64,000 nucleotides of DNA from assembly GCF_000745835.1 (NCBI RefSeq), contig NZ_JQKB01000012.1:62001-126000 (forward strand). The letters are read 5' to 3'. Shown one piece after another: positions 38,250-48,162 of the stretch. Numbering within the stretch: the stretch's first letter is position 1; the number at the start of each line of letters is the position of its first letter. The notes beneath the pieces are model-generated. The model made no database searches and was not told the DNA's origin. It worked only from the letters and a program-made list of their open reading frames with translations. The position numbers and the translations under genes were made by a program. The DNA comes from Belnapia moabensis DSM 16746. Lineage in GTDB: Bacteria; Pseudomonadota; Alphaproteobacteria; Acetobacterales; Acetobacteraceae.

Positions 38250-38975
38250 ATGGGGACGGAAAACCTGGGCTTCGAGGCTCGCTGCCTGCTTCGCGGCGCC
38301 GCCGCGGCCACCCTGGCGACGGCGGCCGAGGGCCAGCCCTTCGCCAGCCTGGTGACGCCGGGGACGGCGCCGGACGGGGCGCCGCTGCTGCTGCTCTCCT
38401 CCCTCTCCGAGCATACCCGCCAGCTCCGGGCGGAGCCGCGCTGCGCCCTGCTGGTCAGCGGCGCTCCGGAGAGCGCGAACCCGCAGACCGCACCCAGGGT
38501 GACGTTGACCGGCCTCGCCGAGCCTGTGCCGGAGGCGGAAGCCCCGGCGTTGAAGGCACGCTGGCTGGCGAAGCACCCCTATGCGGCGATGTATGCCGAT
38601 TTCGGCGACTTCGCTCTCTGGCGCATCCGGCCGGGCGGGGCGCTGCTGGTCGGCGGCTTCGCCCGCGCACATCGCATCCGCCTTGCCGACCTCCGGCCGG
38701 CGCCCGAGGCTGTGGCGGCGATCGAAGCCGCGGCGGCCGACATCATCGGCCATGTGAATGCCGACCACGCCGATGCGGTCGTGGCGATCGCCACCGGCCT
38801 GCTCGGGGGCGCGCCTGGTGACTGGCGCATGGTGACGGTGGATGTAGACGGCGCCGACCTCGCCGCGGGCGAGGAGGTGCGCCGCCTCGCCTTTAGCGCC
38901 CCGGTGGCCGATCCGGGCGGGGTCAGGACAGAACTAATGCGCGCAGCCCGCGACGGCCGCTCGCGCATAGGTTAG
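38250..38975 (+). CDS. HugZ-like pyridoxamine 5'-phosphate oxidase-fold protein with DUF2470
   Basis: 241 residues. N-terminal PNPOx-like split barrel (~10-140: FASLVTPGTAPDGAPLLLLSSLSEHTRQL) and a C-terminal DUF2470 domain (~155-240: IIGHVNADHADAVVAIATG). This pair of domains is typical of HugZ-type haem-utilisation proteins and related flavin/haem binders. The HNADH-like GHVNADH His is visible. The start could also be a GTG at 38223. It lies divergent to chvI with a short promoter region between. Confidence 0.88.
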   Translation: MGTENLGFEARCLLRGAAAATLATAAEGQPFASLVTPGTAPDGAPLLLLSSLSEHTRQLRAEPRCALLVSGAPESANPQTAPRVTLTGLAEPVPEAEAPALKARWLAKHPYAAMYADFGDFALWRIRPGGALLVGGFARAHRIRLADLRPAPEAVAAIEAAAADIIGHVNADHADAVVAIATGLLGGAPGDWRMVTVDVDGADLAAGEEVRRLAFSAPVADPGGVRTELMRAARDGRSRIG

Positions 38976-39132
38976 GGGACCTGTCGTCAATGTGCGGCGG
39001 ATCGCGTTGACCGGATCTGTCATCGCGCCTTAATTTAAGCATAGACACGGCGGATAGGGGCCCCATGGCGGTGCCTCGTCCCAGAAGGGGCCCGGGTGCC
39101 TCTCGCCTGTAACGAACCGGAGAAGACACTGC

Positions 39133-40728
39133 ATGTCAGCGCCCGAGACCGCCCTTGCCGGGACCGGTGTGGCCAGCGCCACGACAGTTCATGCCAACCT
39201 GACCGCCGCCGGCCTCTATGCGCATGCGCTGCGGCGGGGCGAGGGCCGGCTTTCCGCCGAGGGCGCCTTCATGGCGGTGACCGGCGTGCATACCGGCCGC
39301 TCCGTGCAGGACAAGTTCGTTGTCGACGACCCCGAGGTGCATGACCAGATCTGGTGGGGCAAGATCAACCAGCCGATGGCCCCCGAGAAGTTCCGCGGCC
39401 TCGCCGGCAAGGTCCGCACCTGGCTCGGCGCCCGGCCGGAGCTCTTCACCGAGGACCTGTATGCCGGTGCCGACCCGGCGCACCGCATCAAGGTGCGGCT
39501 GGTGACGACCAATGCCTGGCACGCGCTCTTCGCCCGCAACATGTTCATCCGCCCGGAGCGGGCGGAGCTGGAGGGCTTCACGCCCGACTTCACCATCCTG
39601 CACGCGCCGGAATACGAGGCGAACCCGGCCGAGGATGGTTGCCGCACCAGCACCTGCATCGCCCTCTCCTTCGCGGCGAAGACCATCCTGATCGCGGGCA
39701 CCTCCTATGCCGGCGAGATCAAGAAATCGATCTTCACCGTCATGAACTGGCTGCTGCCCGAGAAGGGCGTGCTGCCGATGCATTGCAGCGCCAATCTCGG
39801 CAAGGGCGGCGACACGGCGCTGTTCTTCGGCCTCTCGGGCACCGGCAAGACGACGCTCTCCTCCGACCCGGAGCGCAGCCTGATCGGCGATGACGAGCAT
39901 GGCTGGTCGGATACCGGCGTCTTCAACTTTGAGGGCGGCTGCTACGCCAAGGTCATCCGCCTCTCGCGCGAGGCGGAGCCGCAGATCTGGGACGCCTCGC
40001 ACCGCTTCGGCGCCGTGCTCGAGAATGTCGTCGGCGACGAACTCGGCCGGCTCGACCTCGATGACGGCTCGCTGACCGAGAACACCCGCTCCTGCTACCC
40101 GCTCGACTTCATCCCGAACACGGTGAAGGCGGGCCGCGCGGGCCTGCCGAAGAACGTGGTGATGCTGACGGCGGATGCCTTCGGCGTGCTGCCGCCGATC
40201 TCGAAGCTCTCGGCGGCGCAGGCGATGTATCACTTCCTCTCCGGCTACACGGCGCGCGTCGCCGGCACGGAGAAGGGGCTCGGCAAGGAGCCGCAGGCGA
40301 CCTTCTCCACCTGCTTCGGCGCGCCCTTCCTGCCGCGGCACCCGGAGGTCTACGGCAAGCTGCTCGAGGACCTCATCAAGCGGCACGGCGCGGATTGCTG
40401 GCTGGTGAACACCGGCTGGTCGGGCGGCGCCTATGGTATCGGCAAGCGCATGTCGATCCAGCACACGCGGGCGCTGCTGCGCGCGGCGCTCGACGGCTCG
40501 CTGGCGCAGGTCGAGTACGTTGCCGACCCCTTCTTCGGCCTGCAGATCCCGAAGTCGGTGCCCGGCATCCCGGCCGAGGTGTTGAACCCGCGCGAGGCCT
40601 GGGCCGACAAGGCAGCCTACGACCGCACGGCGAAGGAGCTGGTCTCCCGCTTCGAGGCGAATTTCGAGACCTTCTCGGGCGGCGTCAGCGAGGCGGTGCT
40701 CGCCGCCGCCATCCGCGCGGCGGCCTGA
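39133..40728 (+). CDS. pckA: Phosphoenolpyruvate carboxykinase (ATP)
   Basis: 531 residues. It makes PEP from oxaloacetate using ATP, the first step of gluconeogenesis. The P-loop [11 protein letters not shown] has Lys239; the metal site [10 protein letters not shown] and the [12 protein letters not shown] region are present. GGAGAAG lies 7 bp before the ATG. A palindrome CTTAATTTAAG at 39029-39039 lies about 95 bp upstream in the promoter region. The gene ends with an intrinsic terminator. Its position close to chvI matches other alphaproteobacteria, where ChvGI influences central carbon metabolism. Confidence 0.98.
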   Translation: MSAPETALAGTGVASATTVHANLTAAGLYAHALRRGEGRLSAEGAFMAVTGVHTGRSVQDKFVVDDPEVHDQIWWGKINQPMAPEKFRGLAGKVRTWLGARPELFTEDLYAGADPAHRIKVRLVTTNAWHALFARNMFIRPERAELEGFTPDFTILHAPEYEANPAEDGCRTSTCIALSFAAKTILIAGTSYAGEIKKSIFTVMNWLLPEKGVLPMHCSANLGKGGDTALFFGLSGTGKTTLSSDPERSLIGDDEHGWSDTGVFNFEGGCYAKVIRLSREAEPQIWDASHRFGAVLENVVGDELGRLDLDDGSLTENTRSCYPLDFIPNTVKAGRAGLPKNVVMLTADAFGVLPPISKLSAAQAMYHFLSGYTARVAGTEKGLGKEPQATFSTCFGAPFLPRHPEVYGKLLEDLIKRHGADCWLVNTGWSGGAYGIGKRMSIQHTRALLRAALDGSLAQVEYVADPFFGLQIPKSVPGIPAEVLNPREAWADKAAYDRTAKELVSRFEANFETFSGGVSEAVLAAAIRAAA

Positions 40729-40734
40729 CGCAGC

Positions 40735-40770
40735 GGGCGTCGCGGCGAAGGCTGCGGCGCCCACTTTTTT
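40735..40770 (+). terminator. Rho-independent terminator of pckA
   Basis: An 11-bp stem (40735-40745 with 40752-40762, two G-T pairs) followed by AC and six T (40765-40770). It starts 7 bp past the pckA stop. Confidence 0.88.
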
Positions 40771-40826
40771 CTGACCGGACCGCGTCTTGCCGCACCGCCA
40801 TCACCGACGGTTAAACCGTCCGGCGG

Positions 40827-43034
40827 ATGAGGAGCGCGAGGCCATTGCCCCAGTCAGGACAGGCGACCGAAGCGAAGCCTTCCTTCGTCCTGGCTGATGG
40901 CGTGAGACAAGCCCCGGCGGCGGTCCATGCCGACCGGTTGCCGGCCTGGCTTCAGGTGATCCTGGCGGGGCTGTTCGGCCTGGCCCATGCCGCGGTGCTG
41001 TTGCGCCTCTCCCTGGTGACGGCGGGCGACGCCTTCTGGCAAAGGCCGCCCGGCGACCTGGCGATGGCCACGATGGGCGCCGAGGCGCTGCTGCGCGATG
41101 GCTGGCACTTTCCCCTCTCGGCGACCGCGCTGCTCTCGGCCGGCGATCCCCTGCCCATCGTCTATACCGACAGCATGCCCTGGCTGGTGCTGCTGCTGAA
41201 GGCGCTCGGCCTCTCGGCGGAGCTGGTGGCGCCGATGGGCCTCTGCATCCTGCTCGGCTTCGTGCTGCAGCCGGTCGCGGCGCTGGCCCTGCTGCGGGCC
41301 GTGGGCATCCGGCGCTGGGAGGTGCTGCTGGCGGGCATCGCCTTCGCCTCCTTCCTGCCGGCCTGGATCCTGCGCCTGCACATGCATCACCTGGCACTGG
41401 CCTCGCACTGGACGCTGCTGCTGGCCCTGGCGCTGGCCGTACAGGCGGTGCGGCGGGGCGTCTCCGCGGCAGTCATCGCGGGTTTCGCGGCGCTCGGCGC
41501 CCTGGTGATCGGGTTGCACGCCTATCTCTGGGCCATGGTGGCGGGCATCGCTCTGGGCGGGCTCTTCGCCGATGCGGCGAGGCGGCCCGCCCTCGGCTCC
41601 GTGTTGCGCGGCGGGCTCGGCTTCGGCGCCCTTCTGGCGAGTTCCGTACTCGCGGCCTGGCTGCTCGGCTACCGAACGGAAAACGGAGCGCCGACCGGCT
41701 TCGGCTTCTTCTCGATGAACCTGCTGAGCCCCGTCGTGCCGCAACTCTCCGGCCTGTTCGGCACGCTATCGGCGGGGCCGGTGGCCGATGGCATCCTCGA
41801 CGCCACAGGCGGCCAGTATGAGGGCTTCAACTATCTCGGCCTCGGCATCCTGCTGCTGCTGGCCGCCGCGGCGCTGCATCTGGCGCGTCACGGGTTGCGG
41901 GCGGCGCCGGGCCTCTGGCGGGCTGCCCTGCCGCTCGGCCTGGTGCTGTTCGGCTGCCTGCTCTTCGCGCTGAGCAACCGCATCCTCATCGGCGGCTTCG
42001 CGCTGCCGACCATCCCCCTGCCCCGCAGCCTGGATGGGCTGGTGAACCAGTTGCGGGCCTCAGGGCGCTTCTTCTGGCCGCTGGCCTATCTCCTCCCCGT
42101 CCTGGCGCTGGCGGTGCTGGCGCGGGCACGGCACCGGCAGGCGGTGGGCGCCGTGCTGGCTGGGTTCGTCCTCCTGCAGGCGGGCGATATGGCGCGGCTG
42201 GACGGGATGCTGCGGACGACCTTCCGCGCGCCGATGCCGGCGGATGTCGACCCGGCACCGCTACGGCATGTCGGGCTGGATGGCCGCACCGTGACGCTGC
42301 ACCCGCCGCTGGCCTGTACGCGCCCGGGCGGCTGGCCGCTCGACTTCTCCCAATTCGCCATGGCGACGATGCGGGCCGGGATGCGCGTCGAGGGCGGGCC
42401 GGTCACGCGGCTGACCGGCGGGCGGAGCTGCGAGTCCGCCCGCCGGAACGCGCTGGCGGGGCTGCAGGACCGCGACGGGCTGCATGTCTTCCTCGCCGGC
42501 CAATGGCCGGAAGCCCTGCTGCTGCGCGCGGCCGCCCAAGGCTCGTGCCGCGGCTTCGAGATGGGGCTGGTCTGCGGGAACCCGGCCCTCATCGCCGGCT
42601 TCGCCCAGCCCCTGCCGGCCCCGCCGCCCCCGTTGCGGCCGGGGGTCGAGCTGTCCTTCGCCGCGGGCGAGGGCGGCATCAGGCTGCTGGGCGCCGGATG
42701 GTCGATGCCAGGGCCCTGGGGCGTGCGCTTCACGGCTGCCGAGGCGGAGCTGGTCCTGCCGATGCCGGCGGATCGGGAGGGGCCGGCGAGGCTGACGCTG
42801 CGGATGCGCGGACCTACGGCGCCCGGCCGGACGGTGATCGTCGAGGCGGGGGGAGGTGAGGTCGCCCGGCAGGCCATCGCCGCGAGCGACGCCATCACCC
42901 TCACCCTGCCGCCGGAGGTGGTGGAGGATGGCCTCCTCGCCCTACGCTTCGTGGTACCGCAGGCGGGTGGCGGCCCGATGGATGACCACCAGCGTGAGCT
43001 GGGCCTCGAGGCCATCAGGCTGGAGCCGCACTGA
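40827..43034 (+). CDS. Large multispanning membrane protein, DUF6311-like
   Basis: 735 residues. About ten predicted membrane helices in the first ~450 residues (for example ~42-62, ~120-150, ~180-210, ~330-350, ~370-390, ~415-440), then a ~280-residue soluble beta-rich tail with Cys pairs (SCRGFEMGLVCGN). This is the layout of DUF6311-type putative sugar or cell-envelope transferases: the GT-C-like first loop has DAFWQRPPGDLAMA and HMHHLALASHW. No enzyme activity is shown. It starts with ATG at 40827, or a TTG at 40845 behind an AGGAG. An inverted repeat GACGG/CCGTC lies just upstream. Confidence 0.75.
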   Translation: MRSARPLPQSGQATEAKPSFVLADGVRQAPAAVHADRLPAWLQVILAGLFGLAHAAVLLRLSLVTAGDAFWQRPPGDLAMATMGAEALLRDGWHFPLSATALLSAGDPLPIVYTDSMPWLVLLLKALGLSAELVAPMGLCILLGFVLQPVAALALLRAVGIRRWEVLLAGIAFASFLPAWILRLHMHHLALASHWTLLLALALAVQAVRRGVSAAVIAGFAALGALVIGLHAYLWAMVAGIALGGLFADAARRPALGSVLRGGLGFGALLASSVLAAWLLGYRTENGAPTGFGFFSMNLLSPVVPQLSGLFGTLSAGPVADGILDATGGQYEGFNYLGLGILLLLAAAALHLARHGLRAAPGLWRAALPLGLVLFGCLLFALSNRILIGGFALPTIPLPRSLDGLVNQLRASGRFFWPLAYLLPVLALAVLARARHRQAVGAVLAGFVLLQAGDMARLDGMLRTTFRAPMPADVDPAPLRHVGLDGRTVTLHPPLACTRPGGWPLDFSQFAMATMRAGMRVEGGPVTRLTGGRSCESARRNALAGLQDRDGLHVFLAGQWPEALLLRAAAQGSCRGFEMGLVCGNPALIAGFAQPLPAPPPPLRPGVELSFAAGEGGIRLLGAGWSMPGPWGVRFTAAEAELVLPMPADREGPARLTLRMRGPTAPGRTVIVEAGGGEVARQAIAASDAITLTLPPEVVEDGLLALRFVVPQAGGGPMDDHQRELGLEAIRLEPH

Positions 43035-43149
43035 GGCGCTCCGGCTTCACGCCCAAGCTTGTGGACGGCACCCGGCGATCCGGCGCAGATTGGCTCCATC
43101 CGGCACCGCTGCCGGCTGTTGACCACCCGTATTGCACGGAGGCCTGCCG

Positions 43150-43563
43150 ATGCCGGATGGCGGAATGGGACCGGGACGCTGGCCGCCCAAGGGCCAGCCT
43201 TCCGCGACCAATGTCCTGGGCGGCCCGCTGCTGCCATGCTCGGTCGCGCCGCTCACCGGCTTCTACCGCGACGGCTGCTGCAACACCGGCGTGGAGGATC
43301 GCGGCCTCCACACCGTCTGCGTGGAGGTGACGGCGGCGTTCCTCTCCTTTTCCCGGACCTGCGGCAACGACCTCTCGACGCCGGTGCCGCAATACGGCTT
43401 CCCCGGACTGAAGCCGGGTGACCGCTGGTGCCTTTGCGCCGCGCGCTGGGAACAGGCGCGGCAGGCGGGCGTCGCGCCGCGCGTGCTGCTGGAGGCGACG
43501 CATGTGGCGACGCTCGAGATCTGCGCGCTGGAGGACCTGAAGGCGCACGCCATCTCGGACTGA
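43150..43563 (+). CDS. DUF2237 family protein
   Basis: 137 residues. The DUF2237 core is plain: NVLGGPLLPCSVAPLTGFYRDGCC, HTVCVEVTAAFLSFSRTCGNDL, PGDRWCLCAARW, and a C-terminal LEATHVATLEIC. Six to seven conserved cysteines suggest metal or redox binding. The biochemical role is unknown. ATG 43150 is preceded by GGAGG at 43138-43142. Convergent with livF; the stops are 1 bp apart. Confidence 0.9.
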   Translation: MPDGGMGPGRWPPKGQPSATNVLGGPLLPCSVAPLTGFYRDGCCNTGVEDRGLHTVCVEVTAAFLSFSRTCGNDLSTPVPQYGFPGLKPGDRWCLCAARWEQARQAGVAPRVLLEATHVATLEICALEDLKAHAISD

Positions 43564-43564
43564 C

Positions 43565-44308
43565 CTACAGCCCGAGATAGACCTGCCGCACCAGGTCGTT
43601 GTCCTGCAGCGCCGCGGCGCTCTCGCCCTCGAACTCGATATGGCCATGGACGATGACATAGCCCCGGTCGGCGATGCGCACCGCCTGGTGGAAATTCTGC
43701 TCGGCCATCAGCACGGTGAGACCGAGCCGCGCCTTCATCTCGGCGATCATCTCCATGGTCCGCGCCACCAGGATCGGCGCCAGGCCGACCGAGGGCTCGT
43801 CCACCAGCAGGATGCGCGGCGCCGACATCAGCGCGCGGCCGAGCGCCACCATCTGCTGCTCGCCACCGCTCATGCTGCCGACGAGCTGTGCGCGGCGCTC
43901 CGCCAGCCTTGGGAAAAGCTCGTAGCAGAGGGCGAGGTTCTCCCCCATCGCCGCCCGCGCCGTCGCCCGGTAGGCGCCGAGCCGCAGGTTCTGCTCGACG
44001 CTGAGCCGGGGGAAGAGCCGCCGCCCCTCCGGCACCAGCACGATGCCGAGCTCCACCACCTGCTCGGGCGACAGGCCGACCAGCTCCGTCTCCTGCCCCT
44101 CGATGCTGGCGCGGATGCGGCCCGCCGTCGCGCGGATCTGGCCCATGATGCTGCGCATCAGCGTCGTCTTGCCGTTGCCGTTGGTGCCGAGCAGCACCAC
44201 CGTCTGTCCCGCCGGCACGCTGAGCGAGACGCCCTGAAGCACCCGCACCGCGCCGTAGCCGGCGTCCAGCCCCGCGATCTCGAGACTATTGCCGGCCAAG
44301 ATAGGCAT
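43565..44308 (-). CDS. livF: Branched-chain-type ABC transporter ATP-binding protein LivF
   Basis: 247 residues. Walker A GTNGNGKTT (~40-48), signature MSGGEQQMVALGRALM, Walker B ILLVDEPSVGLAP. LivF-type ATPase that drives uptake with LivG. The start overlaps livG by 23 bp. Last gene of the cupin-dioxygenase-ABC operon. The substrate is set by the binding protein, probably an aromatic or amino-acid-like compound rather than leucine itself. Confidence 0.95.
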   Translation of the reverse strand: MPILAGNSLEIAGLDAGYGAVRVLQGVSLSVPAGQTVVLLGTNGNGKTTLMRSIMGQIRATAGRIRASIEGQETELVGLSPEQVVELGIVLVPEGRRLFPRLSVEQNLRLGAYRATARAAMGENLALCYELFPRLAERRAQLVGSMSGGEQQMVALGRALMSAPRILLVDEPSVGLAPILVARTMEMIAEMKARLGLTVLMAEQNFHQAVRIADRGYVIVHGHIEFEGESAAALQDNDLVRQVYLGL

Positions 44309-45002
44309 CCTCTACCTCTTGCAGCGCCAGCACCTCGCGCGGTGCGCCATCGGCGATCTTGCGGCCGGCGACGAACACCACCAGCCGCTCGGCGAAGGCC
44401 GTCACCGCGCGCATGATGTGCTCGATCATGATGATGGCGGTGCCCGTCGCATTCAGCCGGAAGAGCAGGGTGAGGATCTGGTCGACCTCGGCATTGGAGA
44501 GGCCGGCCATCGCCTCGTCGGCGATGAGTAGCTTGGGATCGAGCGCGATGGCCCGCGCCAGCTCCAGCCGGCGCAGTTCTACCTGCGTCAACTCCTTCGG
44601 CAGGCACTCCGCCTTGCCGGCCATCTCCACCTGCTCCAGGCACTGCATCGCCCGCGCGGTCGCCGAGGCCGCCGGCCCGGCGAAAAGCACCGGCACCCGC
44701 ACATTCTCGAGCACGGAGAGGCTGCCGAAGGGCTGCGGCAGCTGGAAGGTCCGCGCCAGGCCGAGCCGCGCCCGCCGATGCGGCTTCAGCCCATCGAGCG
44801 CCTGGCCGCCCAGGCTCACCCGCCCGTCATGTGCGGCGAAGTCGCCCGAGATGCAGTTGACGAAGGTGGATTTGCCCGAGCCGTTCGGCCCAATCAGCCC
44901 CAGCCTCTCGCCTGGGCGCAATTCGAGGTCGACCGCATGCAGTGCGGTGAAGCCGCCGAAGCGCTTGCCGACGCCCTCGGCCTTGAGCAAAGCCTCGCTC
45001 AT
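44286..45002 (-). CDS. livG: Branched-chain-type ABC transporter ATP-binding protein LivG
   Basis: 238 residues. Walker A GPNGSGKST (~37-45), Q-loop LARTFQLPQPF, and Walker B LLIADEAMAGLS; the signature motif is diverged (LPKELTQVELRRLELARA instead of LSGGQ) which is seen in some LivG proteins but is unusual. LivG works with LivF. The start ATG overlaps the livM stop (ATGA), and it overlaps livF by 23 bp. Confidence 0.94.
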   Translation of the reverse strand: MSEALLKAEGVGKRFGGFTALHAVDLELRPGERLGLIGPNGSGKSTFVNCISGDFAAHDGRVSLGGQALDGLKPHRRARLGLARTFQLPQPFGSLSVLENVRVPVLFAGPAASATARAMQCLEQVEMAGKAECLPKELTQVELRRLELARAIALDPKLLIADEAMAGLSNAEVDQILTLLFRLNATGTAIIMIEHIMRAVTAFAERLVVFVAGRKIADGAPREVLALQEVEDAYLGRQ

Positions 45003-45982
45003 CGCCGTTTCCGGAACCAGCCGAGGATGCCGCGCGGCGCCACGGCGACGAAGATCACCAGCATCCAGCCGACAATGAAGAGGTTGAGCGCCGAGGAAAT
45101 CGTCACCGTCGCTGCCTGTTGCAGGCTGCCGAGCAGCACCGCGCCGATCACCGGCCCGGCCCAGGTGCCCGCGCCGCCGATCAGCGGCATGGCGATGGCA
45201 TTCACCGCATAGGCCAGGCTGAAGGCGCCCTCCGGGTTGAGATAGCCGCTGTAATAGGGCAGCGGCGCACCGGCCACCGCCATCAGCGCGCCGCAGAGCG
45301 CCGTGGCGATCAGCTTCAGCCGCAAGGTCGGCACGCCCACCGCCTCGGCCGCTCGCTCATTGTCGCGGATGGCCTGGAGGCCGCGCCCGAGCCGCGTCAC
45401 CTCCACCGTGCGGGCGATGCCGACGGCCAGCACCGCCAGCACCAACATGACGAGGAAGAGGTATTCGCCATAGCTGGTGAAGGGCGCCACCTCGCGCGGC
45501 CGGACGATGTAGGCGCCGCGCGAGCCGCCGACATAATCCCAGTTCACCACCAGGGTTTGCAGCACGACGGCGAGGCAGAGCGTGGCGATGGAGAAGTAGA
45601 CCCCGCGCAGGCGCAGCGTGAGATAGCCCGTCCCCAGCCCGAGCAGCGCGCCCACGGAGGCCGCCGCCGCGATGCCCGGCAGCAGGTCGAGCCCCGTCGC
45701 CTTGCGCAGCGCGATCGCCGTATAGGCCCCGGCCGCCATGAAGCCGGCCGCGCCGAAATTCACATAGCCCGCATAGCCGCCGAGGATGTTCCAGGCCGTC
45801 GCCAGCACGACATATTGCAGGATGAAGTAGCCGGCGAAGTAGCCGTAGTCGTTGCCGATCGCCCGCAAGGCGACGAAGAGCAGCACGGCGACGCCGACCG
45901 CGCCGAGCCAGAAAGGCAGGTGCCGCCGCCCGCCTGCGGCCATCGCCGGCGCCGGCGCGAGGGGCAGCGAGGCGCCGCTCAT
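44999..45982 (-). CDS. livM: Branched-chain-type ABC permease LivM
   Basis: 327 residues with about 9-10 membrane helices and the LivM signatures NILGGYAGYVNFGAAGFMAAGAY (~65-90) and the EAA-like loop GRGLQAIRDNERAAEAVGV (~205-225). It forms the channel with LivH. The ATG at 45982 overlaps the livH stop (ATGA). An open frame continuing upstream is livH shadow. Confidence 0.95.
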   Translation of the reverse strand: MSGASLPLAPAPAMAAGGRRHLPFWLGAVGVAVLLFVALRAIGNDYGYFAGYFILQYVVLATAWNILGGYAGYVNFGAAGFMAAGAYTAIALRKATGLDLLPGIAAAASVGALLGLGTGYLTLRLRGVYFSIATLCLAVVLQTLVVNWDYVGGSRGAYIVRPREVAPFTSYGEYLFLVMLVLAVLAVGIARTVEVTRLGRGLQAIRDNERAAEAVGVPTLRLKLIATALCGALMAVAGAPLPYYSGYLNPEGAFSLAYAVNAIAMPLIGGAGTWAGPVIGAVLLGSLQQAATVTISSALNLFIVGWMLVIFVAVAPRGILGWFRKRR

Positions 45983-46860
45983 GCCAGCTTTCCGAACAGG
46001 CCCTGCGGGCGCACCGCCAGCACCACCAGCAGCCATCCGAAGGCGACCGCCGGCGACCAGGAGGGGCCATAGAAGCTCGCCGTCACGTTCTCGACCACGC
46101 CGAAGAGGAAGGCGGCGAGGATGCAGCCCGGCAGGCTCCCCATCCCGCCCATGATGCAAACGGCGAAGACGCGGCCGATGAAGACCTGGCCGGAGGATGG
46201 CTCCACAGGCTGCACCACCACCAGCGCCCCGCCGGCAATGGCCGCCAGCGCGACCGACAGGCCGAAGGCCAGACGCTTGATCCGCACTGGATTCACCGCC
46301 ATCAGCCTGAGCGCCTCGGCATCCTGCGCCACGGCGGAGATGGCGAGGCCGGTGAAGCTGCGGCGGAGGAAGACCCACAGCGCGCCGATCGCCGCCATCG
46401 CCAGCAGCGCCGGCGCCAGCATCCGGAGCGGGATGTCGATCTCGCCGATGCGCCAGGTGATGAAGGCGTAGGGCGGGTCGAGGAAGCGCTGCTCCGGCCC
46501 GAAACTCATCACCAACCCGACTTCGATGATGAACATCACCCCGAAGAAGAAGGCGAGGCCCTGAAGCGCCTCGTCACCGCGCCGCTCGAAGAAATGGTGG
46601 TAGAAGGTGTAGATGGCGACGCCCAGGAAGTAGAAGGGCACCGCCAGCAGCACGGCCACCAGCAGCGGGTCGAGCCCGAGCGCGGTGCCGACCAGCACGA
46701 CGAGGAAGCCACCCGCCACCATCAGCGCCGGATGCGCGATGTTGACGATGTCGAGCATGCCGAAGGACACCGCGAGCCCCGCCGCCGCCGCGGCATAGAG
46801 GCCGCCCAGCAGCAGGCCGGAGACGATGCCGTTCAGCAGGAGGGCAAGATCGCCGTCCAT
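45979..46860 (-). CDS. livH: Branched-chain-type ABC permease LivH
   Basis: 293 residues, about 8 membrane helices. Signatures: GLLLGGLYAAAAAGLAVSFGMLDIVNIAHPALM (~14-46), and the EAA loop RSFTGLAISAVAQDAEALRLMAVN (~165-188). It pairs with LivM. It follows the binding-protein gene after 6 bp. Confidence 0.95.
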   Translation of the reverse strand: MDGDLALLLNGIVSGLLLGGLYAAAAAGLAVSFGMLDIVNIAHPALMVAGGFLVVLVGTALGLDPLLVAVLLAVPFYFLGVAIYTFYHHFFERRGDEALQGLAFFFGVMFIIEVGLVMSFGPEQRFLDPPYAFITWRIGEIDIPLRMLAPALLAMAAIGALWVFLRRSFTGLAISAVAQDAEALRLMAVNPVRIKRLAFGLSVALAAIAGGALVVVQPVEPSSGQVFIGRVFAVCIMGGMGSLPGCILAAFLFGVVENVTASFYGPSWSPAVAFGWLLVVLAVRPQGLFGKLA

Positions 46861-46866
46861 ACCGGG

Positions 46867-48129
46867 TCAGGCCGGGGCGCCGTAGGGGATCCGCGGCTCG
46901 CCGGATTTCAGGTTCTCCGGGAAGAGGATCACCTTGGCGCCGGGCCTCTTGTACTTTTCGAGGTCGCCGTCGCGGATGCCCTGGAATTGCACCAGCAGGT
47001 TGCGCGGCTCCGCCCATTCGCCGTGGGCGCCGAAGCGGATGTCGCCGACGACGGTGTTGAAGGTGCTGGCGTGCATGTCCTTGGCCAGCGCCGCCTGGTC
47101 CAGCTTGCCGACGCGGTTCAGCGCCTGCTCCACCACCTGCATCTGCGCATAGGCATAGGGTTGCAGGTAATTGCCGAGCACATCCACCTGCTCCTGCACG
47201 GCGCGCGCCCGGTACTTCTCCTGGAAGGCGCGGATGCCGGGGAAGTCCATCGTCGGCTCCGGCGAATAGATGTCCCAGGTCACCAGATTGTTCAGGATGG
47301 GGCCGAGCTGCGCCTGCACCGCCGCGATCTGCGGCCCGATCATGCCGCCGCCGAACATCTGCGCGGTGATCCGCAACTCGCTGGCCGCGCGCAGGATGCC
47401 GTTGGAATCCGGAGGGTAGGAGCCGATGAAGATCAGGTCCGGCCGCGCCGACTGGATGGAGCGCAGGGTCGGCGTGAAATCGACCGTCGTCGGCGGGTAG
47501 GAGCGGTCATAGACGATGCGCAGCCCACGCTGCTTCGACAGGTAGCGCGCGCTCTCGGCCGCTTTCTGGGCGAACTCATTGTCCACGGCGAGGATGGCGA
47601 TGGTCCGCGGCGGGGTCGGCAGCTTGGCCGCGACGTCGAGGAAGCCCTTGGCATAGTTGGCGCGGATGTCGTCGCCCGTGACATTCATGTTGAAGTAGCG
47701 GTCGTATTTGAACGCTTCGTTCACTCCGGCCCCGAGCAAGGTGACGTAGCACATGTTGCGCTGCATGATGACCGGCATGGAGGGCGCGATCATCACCGTC
47801 GCATAGGATGACGTGACCATGTCGACCCGATCGACATCGAGCAGCTTCGTGTAGAGGCCGGGAACATTCGCCGGGCTGCTCTGGTCGTCGTAGTAGACCA
47901 GCTCGACGGGGCGGCCGAGGATGCCGCCACGAGCATTCACATCCTCCTGCCAGATCTTGTGCGCGAGGAGGGAAGATCGTCCGTTCGGCGCCAGCCCGCC
48001 CGAGAGCGACATGGAATAGCCGATGCGGAGCGGGTTGGAGCCCTGGGCGAAGGAGAGGCCCGGCGCCGCCGCCAGCACGGTCGCCCCGGCCGCAAGCCGG
48101 CCGAGCGTCCGCCTCGTCATCCTGGTCAT
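46867..48129 (-). CDS. ABC transporter substrate-binding protein (Peripla_BP_6, LivJ-type)
   Basis: 420 residues. Twin-arginine-like signal (TRRTLGRLAAG, cleaved near FAQ ~29). The family core starts NPLRIGYSMSLSGGLAPNG and has DVNARGGILGRPVELVYYDDQSSP. LivJ-like proteins bind amino acids, amides or aromatic acids in the periplasm. It is in the same operon as an intradiol dioxygenase, so an aromatic ligand is the favoured guess. Start at 48129; a downstream ATG (MTRRTL) 9 bp later is possible. Confidence 0.93.
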   Translation of the reverse strand: MTRMTRRTLGRLAAGATVLAAAPGLSFAQGSNPLRIGYSMSLSGGLAPNGRSSLLAHKIWQEDVNARGGILGRPVELVYYDDQSSPANVPGLYTKLLDVDRVDMVTSSYATVMIAPSMPVIMQRNMCYVTLLGAGVNEAFKYDRYFNMNVTGDDIRANYAKGFLDVAAKLPTPPRTIAILAVDNEFAQKAAESARYLSKQRGLRIVYDRSYPPTTVDFTPTLRSIQSARPDLIFIGSYPPDSNGILRAASELRITAQMFGGGMIGPQIAAVQAQLGPILNNLVTWDIYSPEPTMDFPGIRAFQEKYRARAVQEQVDVLGNYLQPYAYAQMQVVEQALNRVGKLDQAALAKDMHASTFNTVVGDIRFGAHGEWAEPRNLLVQFQGIRDGDLEKYKRPGAKVILFPENLKSGEPRIPYGAPA

Positions 48130-48162
48130 TGTTGTTGTCCCTCCCCGAAACCCCTGCCGCGG

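Noticed and set aside
38976-39132. Possible small RNA or riboswitch before pckA
   Set aside because: Only short palindromes (CTTAATTTAAG, GGGGCCCC) are seen, with no conserved aptamer pattern; ordinary promoter region is more likely.
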